Below, one piece after another: positions 1 through 7,720 of a stretch of 14,809 bases of DNA. The stretch is from JBBSDV01 sp038240335 (GTDB taxonomy: Bacteria; Chloroflexota; Dehalococcoidia; DSTF01; JACRBR01): the NCBI GenBank assembly GCA_038240335.1, contig JBBSDV010000072.1, positions 1-14,809 of the forward strand. Direction: 5' to 3'. How positions within the stretch are numbered: position 1 is the stretch's first letter; every line of letters starts with the position of its first letter. A model generated the notes under the pieces. The model was not told the origin of the DNA, searched no databases, and saw only the letters and a program-made list of their open reading frames with translations. The position numbers were made by a program, and so were the translations under genes.

Positions 1-679
1 GGTTCGTAGTTTCGGCGATCTTGAGGCCCGTCATCTCACTCAAGAGTGCCGTCACGCGCCCAGCGAACGCCGGATGCGCGTTGATGCCAGTCCCAACCGC
101 CGTGCCGCCGAGCGCAACCTGCGACAGCTCCTCGCGTGCGTCGCCGAGGCGGCGGAGACCACGCTCGACCTGTCCGGCATAGCCGCGAAACTCCTGGCCG
201 AGCCGGATGGGCGTTGCATCCTGCAGGTGGGTCCGACCCGTCCTGACGATGCCCCAAAAGTCCCCGGCCTTCGCTTCCAGCGCGTTGCGCAGCTGTTCCA
301 AGGCGAACGTCAGACGCTCCTCAATGAGGAGCAGGCCCGGTTGGCGATGACTTCGTTGGCGTTCATGTTGGTCGAAGTGCCGGAGCCCGTCTGAAACACA
401 TCAACAACGAACTCAGCATCGAACGCGCCATCGGCGACCTCTTGCGCGGCACGCGCGATCGCTTCGCCGATACGGGCATCAAGCAGCCCGAGCTCTACAT
501 TCACGCGTGCCGACGCCAGCTTGACGAGACCCAGCGCACGGATGAACGCCCGCGGCAGGCGCAGGTCACTGATGGGGAATGGCTAGCGCACGCGCCGTCG
601 ACGCACCGTAATAGACGTCGACCGGCACTGCGATCGTGCCCATCGAATCGCGCTCGATCCTCGTCTGCGGCTCCTCCAT
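1..679 (-). pseudogene. fumC: Class II fumarate hydratase (FumC), damaged, 3' end outside window
   Basis: Fumarase C interconverts fumarate and malate in the TCA cycle in the cytoplasm. Reading down from an ATG at 679, the N-terminus carries the typical RIERDSMGTIAVPVDVYYGA segment; then come FPISDLRLPRAFIRALG, the signature QTGSGTSTNMNANEVIANRA, GRTHLQDATP and ALGGTAVGTGINAHPAF, all class II fumarase landmarks. They do not lie in one frame. Near 580 two bases are missing (a GCC-A-TTC junction where an Asn codon is expected), and near 331-336 the text jumps from ANRA to LLIEERLTFALEQL, losing about 40 residues that in the family contain the HPND and SSND substrate-site loops. The reading frame also shifts there. 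Translation from 679 would stop almost at once. It is the last gene of the minus-strand run, 17 bases after its neighbour. Family identity is certain; whether the lesions are biological or sequence errors is open, but a deletion of about 115 bases is hard to explain as a base-calling error. Confidence 0.88.
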
Positions 680-695
680 GCGAGATCTCCGTCCG

Positions 696-926
696 TCATC
701 GCACGAGCGCCGCGGCGCGCGCGTCATCGAGCTGCTTCAGATGTCGTTCGGCGCAAGCACGGGCTGAGTGGTCCGTAAAGTGCACGTGCCGGCACGACCA
801 CACGACGCGCTCGCTGGACGTGACTACAGCTCGGTACCCGGACCCGCTGGTCTCGACGCCGGGCTTCAAGACAACGTCCTCGCCGGGCGCGTCCGGCGCG
901 ACATGCGAAGGCATAGCTTCTACCAT
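696..926 (-). CDS. Small WSC-H-SA-CA family protein (copy 1)
   Basis: A protein of about 76 residues with no function I can name. Its C-terminal half reads YRAVVTSSERVVWSCRHVH followed by FTDHSARACAERHL, which aligns closely with the product encoded at 13751-13966 (FRVMVASGDRVIWSCSHVR, FTEHSAKACAGAL). Conserved Cys, two His and a second Cys suggest a compact metal-binding or disulfide fold (inference). I chose the ATG at 926 because a GGCGAGGTG stretch precedes it at suitable distance and the length then matches the second copy; a GTG at 1001, seven bases after the cupin stop, would give 101 residues. It lies between the cupin and fumC on the same strand, so it is probably cotranscribed. No signal peptide or membrane segment is visible. 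Confidence 0.7.
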   Translation of the reverse strand: MVEAMPSHVAPDAPGEDVVLKPGVETSGSGYRAVVTSSERVVWSCRHVHFTDHSARACAERHLKQLDDARAAALVR

Positions 927-1008
927 CGCGCAGAGCACCTCGCCGGAGCGCGCCAGGGAGCCGAGGTTCGCGGCATCCTGCGACCCGAGGCCACCGAGCA
1001 CGCCGCGT

Positions 1009-1392
1009 TCACGTCATCGCCATGGCAATGAGTATGACGCAGTCGCTGAGTGCGCTCGCCGCATGGACGACGCCGGCGTCGAGCGCGACCAGCTCTCCCG
1101 GGCCGAGATCTACTTCGCGGACGGCCGTCGTCAGCCGCAGTCGACCACGCAGCACGTGCACGCTCACGGCGCCGTCGACGTGATGCGACTGGAGCGGTAC
1201 CCCTCTTCGCAGCGCGACCTGCGTGATGCGCAAAGGCCCGTCCTTGACCAGCGTCTTCCCAGCACGGCCGACCTTCGAACTCATCGCCTGCTCGCGTAGC
1301 GCGTCGCCCTCGTCCGATAGCCGGAACCTGAGCAAGCGGCCGCTGATCTTGTGCGTCTTGAGATAGGCGTGCTTGCTGCTAGTCTCTGGCAT
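1009..1392 (-). CDS. Cupin-domain protein
   Basis: A 127-residue single cupin domain. The central part carries the cupin pattern: SHHVDGAVSVHVLRGRLRL (motif 1, with two His) and LGPGELVALDAGVVHAASAL (motif 2, with a His). An N-terminal RFRLSDEGDALREQA stretch and AGKTLVKDGPLRITQVAL precede the barrel, as in small bacterial cupins of unknown substrate. The ATG at 1392 is preceded by GAGGGGAAAC, a good ribosome site; a GTG four codons earlier (1404) is the alternative. It starts 22 bases after the stop of the FAD reductase gene and is followed closely by the small WSC-H-SA-CA gene, so it belongs to the same transcript. The substrate cannot be told; metal binding through the retained His residues is likely. 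Confidence 0.85.
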   Translation of the reverse strand: MPETSSKHAYLKTHKISGRLLRFRLSDEGDALREQAMSSKVGRAGKTLVKDGPLRITQVALRRGVPLQSHHVDGAVSVHVLRGRLRLTTAVREVDLGPGELVALDAGVVHAASALSDCVILIAMAMT

Positions 1393-1414
1393 GTTTCCCC
1401 TCACAGTTTGATCG

Positions 1415-2626
1415 CTAGCTCGCCGGGACGAGTGCCCGCAGTTCGTCGGCGCTGCACTGACGGCGCTCGGCGATCCAGGCCGGCGCCAGCCGGCGCTCTT
1501 CGTCCGGGCGATTCATGATGAACGACGCGACGAGTGTTCCCTGGTGTAGCCACCAGGCGCTGAAGCTGCCACGGGTCACGTCTCCGCGATACACGACGTC
1601 GTCCGCATCACTATTGTCCCCCCAGAATTCATAGGAGAGGTCAAAGACGTCGGAGAAGAAGTACGGCACATGCTTGAAGGGAGCGCGTTGGCCCAGCAAT
1701 GCCCTTGCCGCGTGCTTTCCCTGCTCCACAGCGTTATCCCAATGTTCGACCCGACGGTGACGCTCAGAGATGACGTCGTAGTAGCGCGCCACGTCGCCGG
1801 CGGCATAGATGTCCCGTACCGACGTCTCCAGGTATTCGTTGACGACGACCCCACCGTCTACACGGACCCCGCTGCCCTCGATTTGCTCGACCTGGGGAAC
1901 CGCACCGATGCCCGCGACCACGAGGTCTGCAGCCAGTCGCTCGCCCGAGGTCGTCACAACAAACTGAACATGATCGGCGCCCTCGACGGACGCGAGCTGG
2001 GCACCGGTGATGAACCGGACGCCGCGATCTTCGTAATAGCGTTGGAAGAACGCGGACATCTCTGGTGCGAAGAAACGTTCCCAGACCCGGGCATCGGGGA
2101 AGACCAGGCTGGTCTTCACGCTCCGCGAGGTGAGGACCGCGGCAACTTCCATGCCGATGAATCCCCCACCGAGCACGACCGCCCGCGTCGCGTTGTGGGA
2201 GGCGCCGCGGATTTGCTTCGCGTCTTCGAGCGTGCGCAGGTAGAAGATCCCGCGCAGGTCCGCGCGGGGAAGATCGAGCGTACGCGGACGCGCGCCCGTG
2301 GCGATGAGGAGCTTCTTGAAGCCGATCTCAGCTCCTCCTTCCAGATGCAACCTCTTACCAAACCCGTCGATGCGTTCGACGAAGGTACGCAGGCGAAGTG
2401 TGATGCCGTGCTGATCGTAGAACGGCGGCTCATTGATCAGCAGGTCGGATTCGTTCTCCGCACCTGAGAGGAATCCCTTGGACAGCGGAGGCCGCTCGTA
2501 CGGAGGGGCGTCGTCCCTCGACACGATGGCGAGGTCGCCGGACTGCAGACCACGTTCGACCATCTCCTTGGCGGCATACCCCGCGACCATGCCTCCCCCA
2601 ACGATGACGTAACGAAAATCAGGCAT
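1415..2626 (-). CDS. FAD-dependent NAD(P)H oxidoreductase, AIF/ferredoxin-reductase type
   Basis: A 403-residue flavoprotein of the pyridine nucleotide-disulfide reductase superfamily. Visible landmarks: N-terminal FAD dinucleotide fold YVIVGGGMVAGYAA (residues 6-19), the PPYERPPLSKGFL segment (41-53) typical of ferredoxin reductases, ATGARPR (109-115), NAD(P)H fold VVLGGGFIGMEVAA (150-163), and the second FAD-binding motif IYAAGDVA (273-280). The C-terminal 80 residues look like the reductase C-terminal dimer domain. The family moves electrons from NAD(P)H to an iron-sulfur protein or another acceptor; the partner is not visible here. The start at 2626 is preceded by GAGGTAGGA and begins with the fold, whereas upstream in-frame codons overlap the DUF2231 gene in another frame. 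It lies 53 bases downstream of DUF2231 and before the cupin, in one apparent operon. Confidence 0.93.
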   Translation of the reverse strand: MPDFRYVIVGGGMVAGYAAKEMVERGLQSGDLAIVSRDDAPPYERPPLSKGFLSGAENESDLLINEPPFYDQHGITLRLRTFVERIDGFGKRLHLEGGAEIGFKKLLIATGARPRTLDLPRADLRGIFYLRTLEDAKQIRGASHNATRAVVLGGGFIGMEVAAVLTSRSVKTSLVFPDARVWERFFAPEMSAFFQRYYEDRGVRFITGAQLASVEGADHVQFVVTTSGERLAADLVVAGIGAVPQVEQIEGSGVRVDGGVVVNEYLETSVRDIYAAGDVARYYDVISERHRRVEHWDNAVEQGKHAARALLGQRAPFKHVPYFFSDVFDLSYEFWGDNSDADDVVYRGDVTRGSFSAWWLHQGTLVASFIMNRPDEERRLAPAWIAERRQCSADELRALVPAS

Positions 2627-2679
2627 GTCGATGTTCCTACCTCGGCGGTGCTCGTGCCTCGCGTGTTCACCCGCGCGAA

Positions 2680-3135
2680 CTACTCGTTGTCGGGGATCAT
2701 GGCGAGATGATGGCGGAACACCATCTCGCCGCCCAGCCAGCCCGACATTGAGAGCAGCCCGACGCCCGCCGCCTGAAGCACGACTGCAACCACGAGCCGC
2801 ACGCCGCTCGTCGCGCCGTCGTTCAGCATCAGGAGGAAGGCTACGAAGAACGCGGCGACGGTTGCGAGATTGAAGAGCATGTGGAACGTGGCGATAACGC
2901 GCGCGTCGCTCTTGAGTGCGAGGGTAAAGTAGTCGCCAAACCCGGGGAGCGCGGCCACGAGCGCCGTGCCGATCGCGACCATGCCCGTCCAGAAGGAGAT
3001 GTCGTACCACATGTGGTTCCTACCGCCGCCGAGATAGACCAGGTCCGCGACCAGCGTCCACACGAACAGGCCGACCGGGAGCGCCACGAGCATCGGATGC
3101 AGCGGGTGGCTGCGCACCGAGAACTTGCTACGCAT
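2680..3135 (-). CDS. DUF2231 family membrane protein
   Basis: A 151-residue integral membrane protein. It opens with SHPLHPMLVALPVGLFVWTL, the HPLHPMLV-type signature of DUF2231, and shows four hydrophobic segments at about residues 13-34, 44-64, 80-103 and 112-132. The family is widespread and functionally uncharacterised; the His-rich first helix invites ideas of haem or metal binding, but this is not established. The ATG at 3135 has a strong ribosome site (GGGAGGA, seven bases away), better than the in-frame upstream candidate at 3249. It is the first gene of the minus-strand run, and the operator array at 3305-3342 points towards it. Its pairing with an NAD(P)H flavoprotein suggests a membrane redox role (inference). 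Confidence 0.9.
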   Translation of the reverse strand: MRSKFSVRSHPLHPMLVALPVGLFVWTLVADLVYLGGGRNHMWYDISFWTGMVAIGTALVAALPGFGDYFTLALKSDARVIATFHMLFNLATVAAFFVAFLLMLNDGATSGVRLVVAVVLQAAGVGLLSMSGWLGGEMVFRHHLAMIPDNE

Positions 3136-3140
3136 CGAGT

Positions 3141-3147
3141 GTCCTCC
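3141..3147 (-). promoter_or_regulatory. Ribosome binding site of DUF2231 gene
   Basis: GGGAGGA on the minus strand, placed just before the ATG at 3135. It decides the start over the longer reading frame from 3249. Confidence 0.8.
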
Positions 3148-3304
3148 CTTCAGGCGATGAACTTCGAAAGCAGGTCTGTCGCAGAGGGCCCTTCGCTTGA
3201 ACAACCTGCACCGCGGGCTAGTGCACCACGGGTATTCATGCCGGGCCATCTATGGCGACGAAGGTCATCCAAGTACCAGCATGACGGGCGGTCACCACGA
3301 TGCC

Positions 3305-3342
3305 GTGAAGGCCGGCCGAGGGGGCGTGAAAGTTCCGTGAAG
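3305..3342 (-). promoter_or_regulatory. Operator array A1: GTGAA(G) x3, spacing 21 then 11
   Basis: GTGAAG starts at 3305, GTGAAA at 3326 and GTGAAG at 3337 on the plus strand. Read on the minus strand this is two TTCAC repeats 11 bases apart and a third 21 bases on, nearest to the DUF2231 operon. The same spacing recurs at five other sites in this window. A weak -10 (CATGCT, 3278-3283 minus strand) sits about 21 bases beyond the last repeat. Confidence 0.72.
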
Positions 3343-3646
3343 TGTGCGCCGGCGGGCCAAGGTCCGCCCGGCGGTGCACATCCTGTCGCTATTCACAACG
3401 CCGCCCAGATCGGCGTCGCTCGATGTGCACCTGCGCTGTGTGGTTATGCTCGTATTCAAATCGCGTGCTACCATCTCCCGCAGAACGGCGACAACGCGCA
3501 CATACGCTCCGCGAGACGCCGGACGGACGCCGACGTGGCCTCGCGTCGCCAGTCGCCGGAATGGACAGAGACAAGCCGCTTCTGTCGTCACGAACCCCGG
3601 CCCGGCGGCGGCGTCACGAGGGTCTCACGGGTTGACCAGAGATACC

Positions 3647-6073
3647 ATGAGTGGATCCCGCAAACAGCGTGTAACGACCGACCCAGAGCCCTCGGCTTCT
3701 CTCAAGCGGCTTGCTGACGCGACGGGGCGACTTTTGTCAAGCCTCGATGAGGCTACCGTCCTGCAGGCAATCGTCGAGGGAGCGTGTGAGCTTACCGAGG
3801 CACGTTACGGCGCACTTGCCCTCTTCGATGATCAAGGTGCCATTCGGGCGTTCGTTACGCACGGATTCAGTGCGGAACAACAGCGGCTCGTCGGGAGTCC
3901 CCCGCAGGGATTGGGACTTCTCGGCTACGTGAGAGAGCTTGAGCGACCGCTGCGGCTCGTGAACACCGCGGATCATCCACGCGCCGTCGAATTCACTCAG
4001 GATCATCCGCCAATGGCGGCGTTCCTCGGTATACCAATCAGCGTGGAAGAGCAGATCGTCGGCAGTCTGTACCTCGCCAACCCCTTGGGCGGAGATGAAT
4101 TCACGCCATCTGACGAGGAGATCCTCGTGCTCTTCTCCAGACTGGCGGGAGCGGCCATCCACACTAGCCAGCTGTTCCGGCGCGAACAGTCAGCGCGCGC
4201 GACGGCGGAGGAGGCACTCGGCCAGCTCGAGCAGGCTGAACTAGCCGTCGAGGCCGAGCGACTCCGGCTGGCGGCGCTGCTGGACGCATCGCCCGTCGGG
4301 ATCATTGTCGTCGACAGCAAGGACGGCACCGCGATGCTGGTAAATCAAGAGGCGGAGCGCATCACGGGCGGTGCGCTGACCACCGGAAGTTCGCTCGATC
4401 AATATAGGACGAAGACGCGATTGCTGCGCGCCGATGGCACGGAGTCGCTGGCTGAAGAGCGGCCGCTTGATCGCGCGCTTCGGGCGGGCCTGGTTACTCT
4501 CGCGCAGGAGTTCGTGCTCGCGCGGCCCGACGGCGATCTCGTGCCGGTCATTATGAGCGCCCGGCCATCGCGCTCGGTGGATGGCGAGGTCACGGGCGCC
4601 GTCGCGACAATTCAGGATGTGAGCGGACTGCGCGACATCGACCGCCTCAGGAACGAGTTCCTGGGCATCGTGAGTCACGAACTCCGCACGCCGCTCACGG
4701 CGATCAAGGGCGCGGCGGCCACTGTGTTGGGAAGCCAGCTGCCCCTCGACGCGCGGGAGACCCGTGAACTGTTCCAGGTTGTCGACGAGCAGGCGGATCG
4801 TCTGCGCGATCTCGTGACTAACCTATTGGACATGACGCGGATCGAAGCAGGCACATTCGCTGTCAGTTTGCAGCCCACGGATCTGATCGTGATCATGGAA
4901 GAGGCGCGGGCGGCGTTCAGGCGCCGAGGCGAGCAGCACGACGTGCAACTGCATGCTCCGGAGGCGCTTCCCGCCGTGCAGGCGGATGCCCGAAGGCTTC
5001 TCCAGGTCTTCGCCAATCTCTTGAGCAACGCCTCGACATTCTCGCCGCCGGGCGTGCCCATCATCATCACGGCGGAACGGGATGAAGACACAGTGGTCGT
5101 ACATGTCCGCGATCATGGGCGAGGTATCCCGCGTCACAGGCTGCCGCACCTGTTCAGGAAGTTCACGCAGGTGCATGAAGATGGCCGCGGGCTCCAGGGC
5201 ACCGGGCTTGGGCTCGCAATCTGCAAAGGTATCGTCGAGGCGCACGGCGGCCGCGTCTGGGCGGCCAGCGACGGCGTGGAGGAAGGCGCGACTTTCAGTT
5301 TCTCCCTGCCCGCTCTTGATGATGTTCTTGAACAGCCGGCCGCGCCGCTTGAGCCGTCGCGTCGCGCAATTCGACGCGGCAAACGAACGCGGATCCTGGT
5401 GGTAGATGACGAGCCGCAGATCGTGCGTTATCTCAGCCGCCATCTTGACGATGCCGGCTACGACGTGATCGCCACTATGGACCCCGCCGAAGCCATCAAG
5501 CTCGTCGAGGCCGAAGATCCTCACTTCGCCTTGCTGGACATCAATCTGCCCCAAATGAGCGGGTTCGACCTCCTGGAGCGCATTAGGGAGTTCTCGCCGA
5601 TCCCCGCCATCTTCCTCAGCGCGAGCGATAAGCCGGAGGACATTGTGCGCGGACTGAAACTCGGCGCCGATGGCTACATGACTAAGCCATTCGCCGCTGA
5701 CGAGCTACTCGCGCGTATCGAGGCAGCGCTGCGCCGCGGGACGGCTGCTCTCGAGGAGCGGCACAGCTTCGCACTGGAGGACTTGAAGATCGATTTCGCT
5801 GAGCGCCGCGTGACCGTCAAGGATGCGCCCGTGTCGCTCACGGCGACGGAGTACAAGCTTCTCTACGAACTGGCGATCCATGCCGGGCGCGTCCTCACGC
5901 ATGATCAAATCCTGCAGAGAGTGTGGGGCCCGGGGTACGAAGGTGAAACTGAGCTAGTGCGATCGCACGTCCGCTACCTGCGACGCAACCTGGGTGACGA
6001 CGCCAAGCATCCTCGTTTTATCCTGACCGAACTACAGGTCGGCTACCGGATGCCCAAACCGGACGCCCAGTAG
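3647..6073 (+). CDS. GAF-PAS histidine kinase fused to receiver and OmpR-type DNA-binding domain
   Basis: An 808-residue soluble signalling protein holding a whole two-component pathway. Order: GAF domain (about 25-185), short coiled coil, PAS domain (about 210-325), HisKA with the phospho-accepting His344 in FLGIVSHELRTPLTAIKG, HATPase_c with N box FANLLSNAS (Asn461), DHGRGIP (Asp489) and GTGLGLAICKGI, then a receiver domain with acidic pair VVDDEP, phospho-acceptor Asp631 in LLDINLP and TKP lysine, and a C-terminal winged helix (about 705-805) with LTATEYKLLYELAIHAGRVL and the VRSHVRYLRRNLG recognition-helix region. All catalytic residues are present. No membrane segment, so sensing is cytoplasmic. 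The ATG at 3647 begins just before recognisable sequence, but lacks a clear ribosome site (GATACC precedes it). Kinase and receiver are usually followed by a separate response regulator; here the DNA-binding output is in the same chain. It may control the GTGAAG arrays, including A1 upstream of itself (inference). Confidence 0.93.
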   Translation: MSGSRKQRVTTDPEPSASLKRLADATGRLLSSLDEATVLQAIVEGACELTEARYGALALFDDQGAIRAFVTHGFSAEQQRLVGSPPQGLGLLGYVRELERPLRLVNTADHPRAVEFTQDHPPMAAFLGIPISVEEQIVGSLYLANPLGGDEFTPSDEEILVLFSRLAGAAIHTSQLFRREQSARATAEEALGQLEQAELAVEAERLRLAALLDASPVGIIVVDSKDGTAMLVNQEAERITGGALTTGSSLDQYRTKTRLLRADGTESLAEERPLDRALRAGLVTLAQEFVLARPDGDLVPVIMSARPSRSVDGEVTGAVATIQDVSGLRDIDRLRNEFLGIVSHELRTPLTAIKGAAATVLGSQLPLDARETRELFQVVDEQADRLRDLVTNLLDMTRIEAGTFAVSLQPTDLIVIMEEARAAFRRRGEQHDVQLHAPEALPAVQADARRLLQVFANLLSNASTFSPPGVPIIITAERDEDTVVVHVRDHGRGIPRHRLPHLFRKFTQVHEDGRGLQGTGLGLAICKGIVEAHGGRVWAASDGVEEGATFSFSLPALDDVLEQPAAPLEPSRRAIRRGKRTRILVVDDEPQIVRYLSRHLDDAGYDVIATMDPAEAIKLVEAEDPHFALLDINLPQMSGFDLLERIREFSPIPAIFLSASDKPEDIVRGLKLGADGYMTKPFAADELLARIEAALRRGTAALEERHSFALEDLKIDFAERRVTVKDAPVSLTATEYKLLYELAIHAGRVLTHDQILQRVWGPGYEGETELVRSHVRYLRRNLGDDAKHPRFILTELQVGYRMPKPDAQ

Positions 6074-6084
6074 TCAGGGCGCCC

Positions 6085-6115
6085 TTCACGGACTCTTCAG
6101 AGCCCCTTGGTTCAC
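6085..6115 (+). promoter_or_regulatory. Degenerate TTCAC repeats upstream of usp
   Basis: TTCAC at 6085, TTCAG at 6096 (11 bases on) and TTCAC at 6111. The first step fits the array rule seen elsewhere, but the second is 15 rather than 21 bases, so this is at best a relaxed version. It lies between the kinase stop and the usp gene. Confidence 0.3.
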
Positions 6116-6271
6116 GTGCACGCGGCCTCCGCGCTTGCGCGCTGATCGAGGTGAGCGGATCTTCCAGGGTGCCGGCATCGAACACATGGGAGAACACACC
6201 GCCGCGATTCAGGGCTGGCGGCGAGCATCGGCGCCGCCGGCGCCGACATCGAGCCCGGGAATCGCGATACC

Positions 6272-6675
6272 ATGATCAAGATCCTTGTCCCGGTCGATCG
6301 GACGGCAGCGTCGCGAACAGCATTGCCCGTCGCCAACTGGCTGGCGCGCGAGATGCACGCCGAGATCGTCGTGCTGTCCGTCGGCGAACACCCGGAAACG
6401 CCGAAGGAGAGCGGCGAGGAGGAGGAGCAACTCCAGCGGATCGTAGACGAGGCGGCAGCGCAGCTCCACGATGTTCGTGTGCAGCGCCGGGTCCGAAAGT
6501 CCGGCGACCCTGTGCGCGGCATCCTTGACGCGATCGCGGAGAACGGCATCGACCTCGTGGTGAGGCAACTCACGCCCGTTCGGCGCTCGAGGAGCTGGCA
6601 CAGGGCACCGTCGCCGACGACATCGTGCGAGCGGGCGTCGTCCCGGTGACGCTCGTGCACGACAACGGTCACTAG
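6272..6675 (+). pseudogene. Universal stress protein (UspA family) with one-base frameshift
   Basis: The N-terminal 97 residues read as a UspA domain: MIKILVPVDRTAASRTALPV, then ANWLAREMHAEIVVLSV, and the DAIAENGIDLVV strand. There the frame breaks. Restoring one base between 6563 and 6564 turns the codon into ATG and the text continues MATHARSALEELAQGT, VADDIVRAGVVPVTLVHDNGH to a TAG at 6675, exactly the usual Usp ending (about 134 residues in all). As written, translation instead runs out of frame to 6649. The ATP-loop GxxG is replaced by Ala-Arg-Ser, though the later G-T pair is kept, so nucleotide binding is doubtful even if intact. The start has only GATACC before it, the same six bases as at the kinase start. 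It stands alone between the kinase and a gene-poor stretch. A sequencing error is a real alternative to a true pseudogene. Confidence 0.87.
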
Positions 6676-7295
6676 CACGGAGTCCGCGCGGGCGAAGTCG
6701 CGCCGCCGCCGCACGGAGAACCGTCGCGTTGAACCGCTGGCGTCTGTGAATGGAACATCGCGACCTAGCAGGGCCCCGTTCCGCCTGTTACCGCCGGTGA
6801 GGTCATGTTCGACCGGGCTGGTCGTGATCAAAACAGACGCGGACCCGGCGCGCTCCCACTCCGGGGCGCCATCGTCGACGAAGAGAGCTGGGCCGAGCCC
6901 GGGGGAAGGTCGAGGACGTCGTACCCGTTAGACAAAGAGTGGCTCATTCCGCGCAACTACGTCCTCATCAGCAACGTGCCCGTGCACTACCAGCAGGGGA
7001 TTCACACAGGATTCGCCGAGCAATGATAGAGAGCATCGTCATCGTATATGAGTCGCGCCAAGCTATTCAGGCTTCCTCCGGTGGCGGCGGCGCGGTGCCA
7101 ATTGAGCGGGTGCCGTCCGTGTCGCACGCGTGGTCTGCGCGGTTCAGGAGGCGTGCCAGCTCCGCTTCCACCGGCTCGCCGAGCGTGCCTCCGGTGTCGG
7201 GCGCTCGTCCTCGCCGTGGGGATGGGTGTGGGGCAGCCGTTGTTGCTGGCGAGCGAGGTCCTGGCGTGCGTACACGCGTGCTTAACAGTGGATTG
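6676..7295. other. Gene-poor region, possible small remnant
   Basis: About 620 bases. Frames are open in several registers because of high GC, but none has a ribosome site plus domain-like sequence. Near 6920-7026 a plus-strand frame ends EWLIPRNYVLISNVPVHYQQ and stops at 7024-7026, which faintly resembles the end of a PRC-barrel-type small protein; an earlier frame near 6790-6830 reads VTAGEVMFDRAG. If related, they are out of register, so this would be a broken gene. No array, tRNA or repeat was seen. Confidence 0.3.
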
Positions 7296-7685
7296 TCACC
7301 GTTCCTTATGCCGCCGCTCCGGTCGACTGACGGACTTGTTGTCGATAATCGCCTTGAGGACCGCCGCGTTGCTGTGCGCGGAATCCTTGGCCGCGAAGAC
7401 CAGCGTCAGCCTGCCGCGTTCGGCGTGCGTAGCGAGGTCGTGCAGCATCTCCTGCCGCCTCTTCGCTCGCAGCTCCTGCCGGTACCGTCGCCGGAACTCC
7501 GACCATCGTTCAGGATCGTGCCCAAACCAGGTGCGCAGGTCGTCGCTCGGTCCGAGATCCTTCAGCCACATATCGAGCTGCAAGTCCTCCTTGCGGCGCC
7601 CTCGCGGCCAGAGACGGTCCACAAGCACACGGTAGCCGTCGCCTCGCGCCGCCGGTTCGTACGCTCTCTTGATCTGTACGCTCAT
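7296..7685 (-). CDS. DUF488 family protein, YeaO type
   Basis: A 129-residue cytoplasmic protein matching the YeaO branch of DUF488. Diagnostic text: IKRAYEPAARGDGYRVLVDR, LWPRGRRKEDLQLDMWLKDL, GPSDDLRTWFGHDPERW and FRRRYRQEL, followed by the LTLVFAAKDSAHSNAAVLKA stretch. Full family length is about 115-125 residues, so it is complete. The biochemical role is unknown. The ATG at 7685 has AGGAGA eight bases upstream. It is divergent from the DNA glycosylase gene, the two starts only 35 bases apart, so they probably share a control region. A second, distinct DUF488 protein is encoded at 13959. Confidence 0.92.
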   Translation of the reverse strand: MSVQIKRAYEPAARGDGYRVLVDRLWPRGRRKEDLQLDMWLKDLGPSDDLRTWFGHDPERWSEFRRRYRQELRAKRRQEMLHDLATHAERGRLTLVFAAKDSAHSNAAVLKAIIDNKSVSRPERRHKER

Positions 7686-7720
7686 CGCTCATTCTCCTGT
7701 TCGCCCGTTCTTCCGCCGAT

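Larger units (their letters stand above)
3136..3646. other. Divergent intergenic region between DUF2231 operon and kinase gene
   Basis: About 510 bases without a supported gene. The kinase frame stays open upstream to 3344, but that extension (RRRAKVRPAVHILSL and Arg-rich text) has no domain character. The region holds operator array A1 (3305-3342) and an isolated TTCAC at 3392. No convincing -35/-10 pair for the plus-strand kinase was found; TATGCT at 3444-3449 is a weak candidate. Confidence 0.6.

Noticed and set aside
442..1299. Long plus-strand open frame of 285 codons
   Set aside because: It lies opposite fumC, the small protein and the cupin, has Arg/Ser/Pro-rich text and no domain; it is an antisense shadow of GC-rich genes.
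3344..3646. N-terminal extension of the kinase by 101 residues
   Set aside because: Arg-rich, overlaps operator array A1 at its start, no domain; the ATG at 3647 begins just ahead of the GAF domain.
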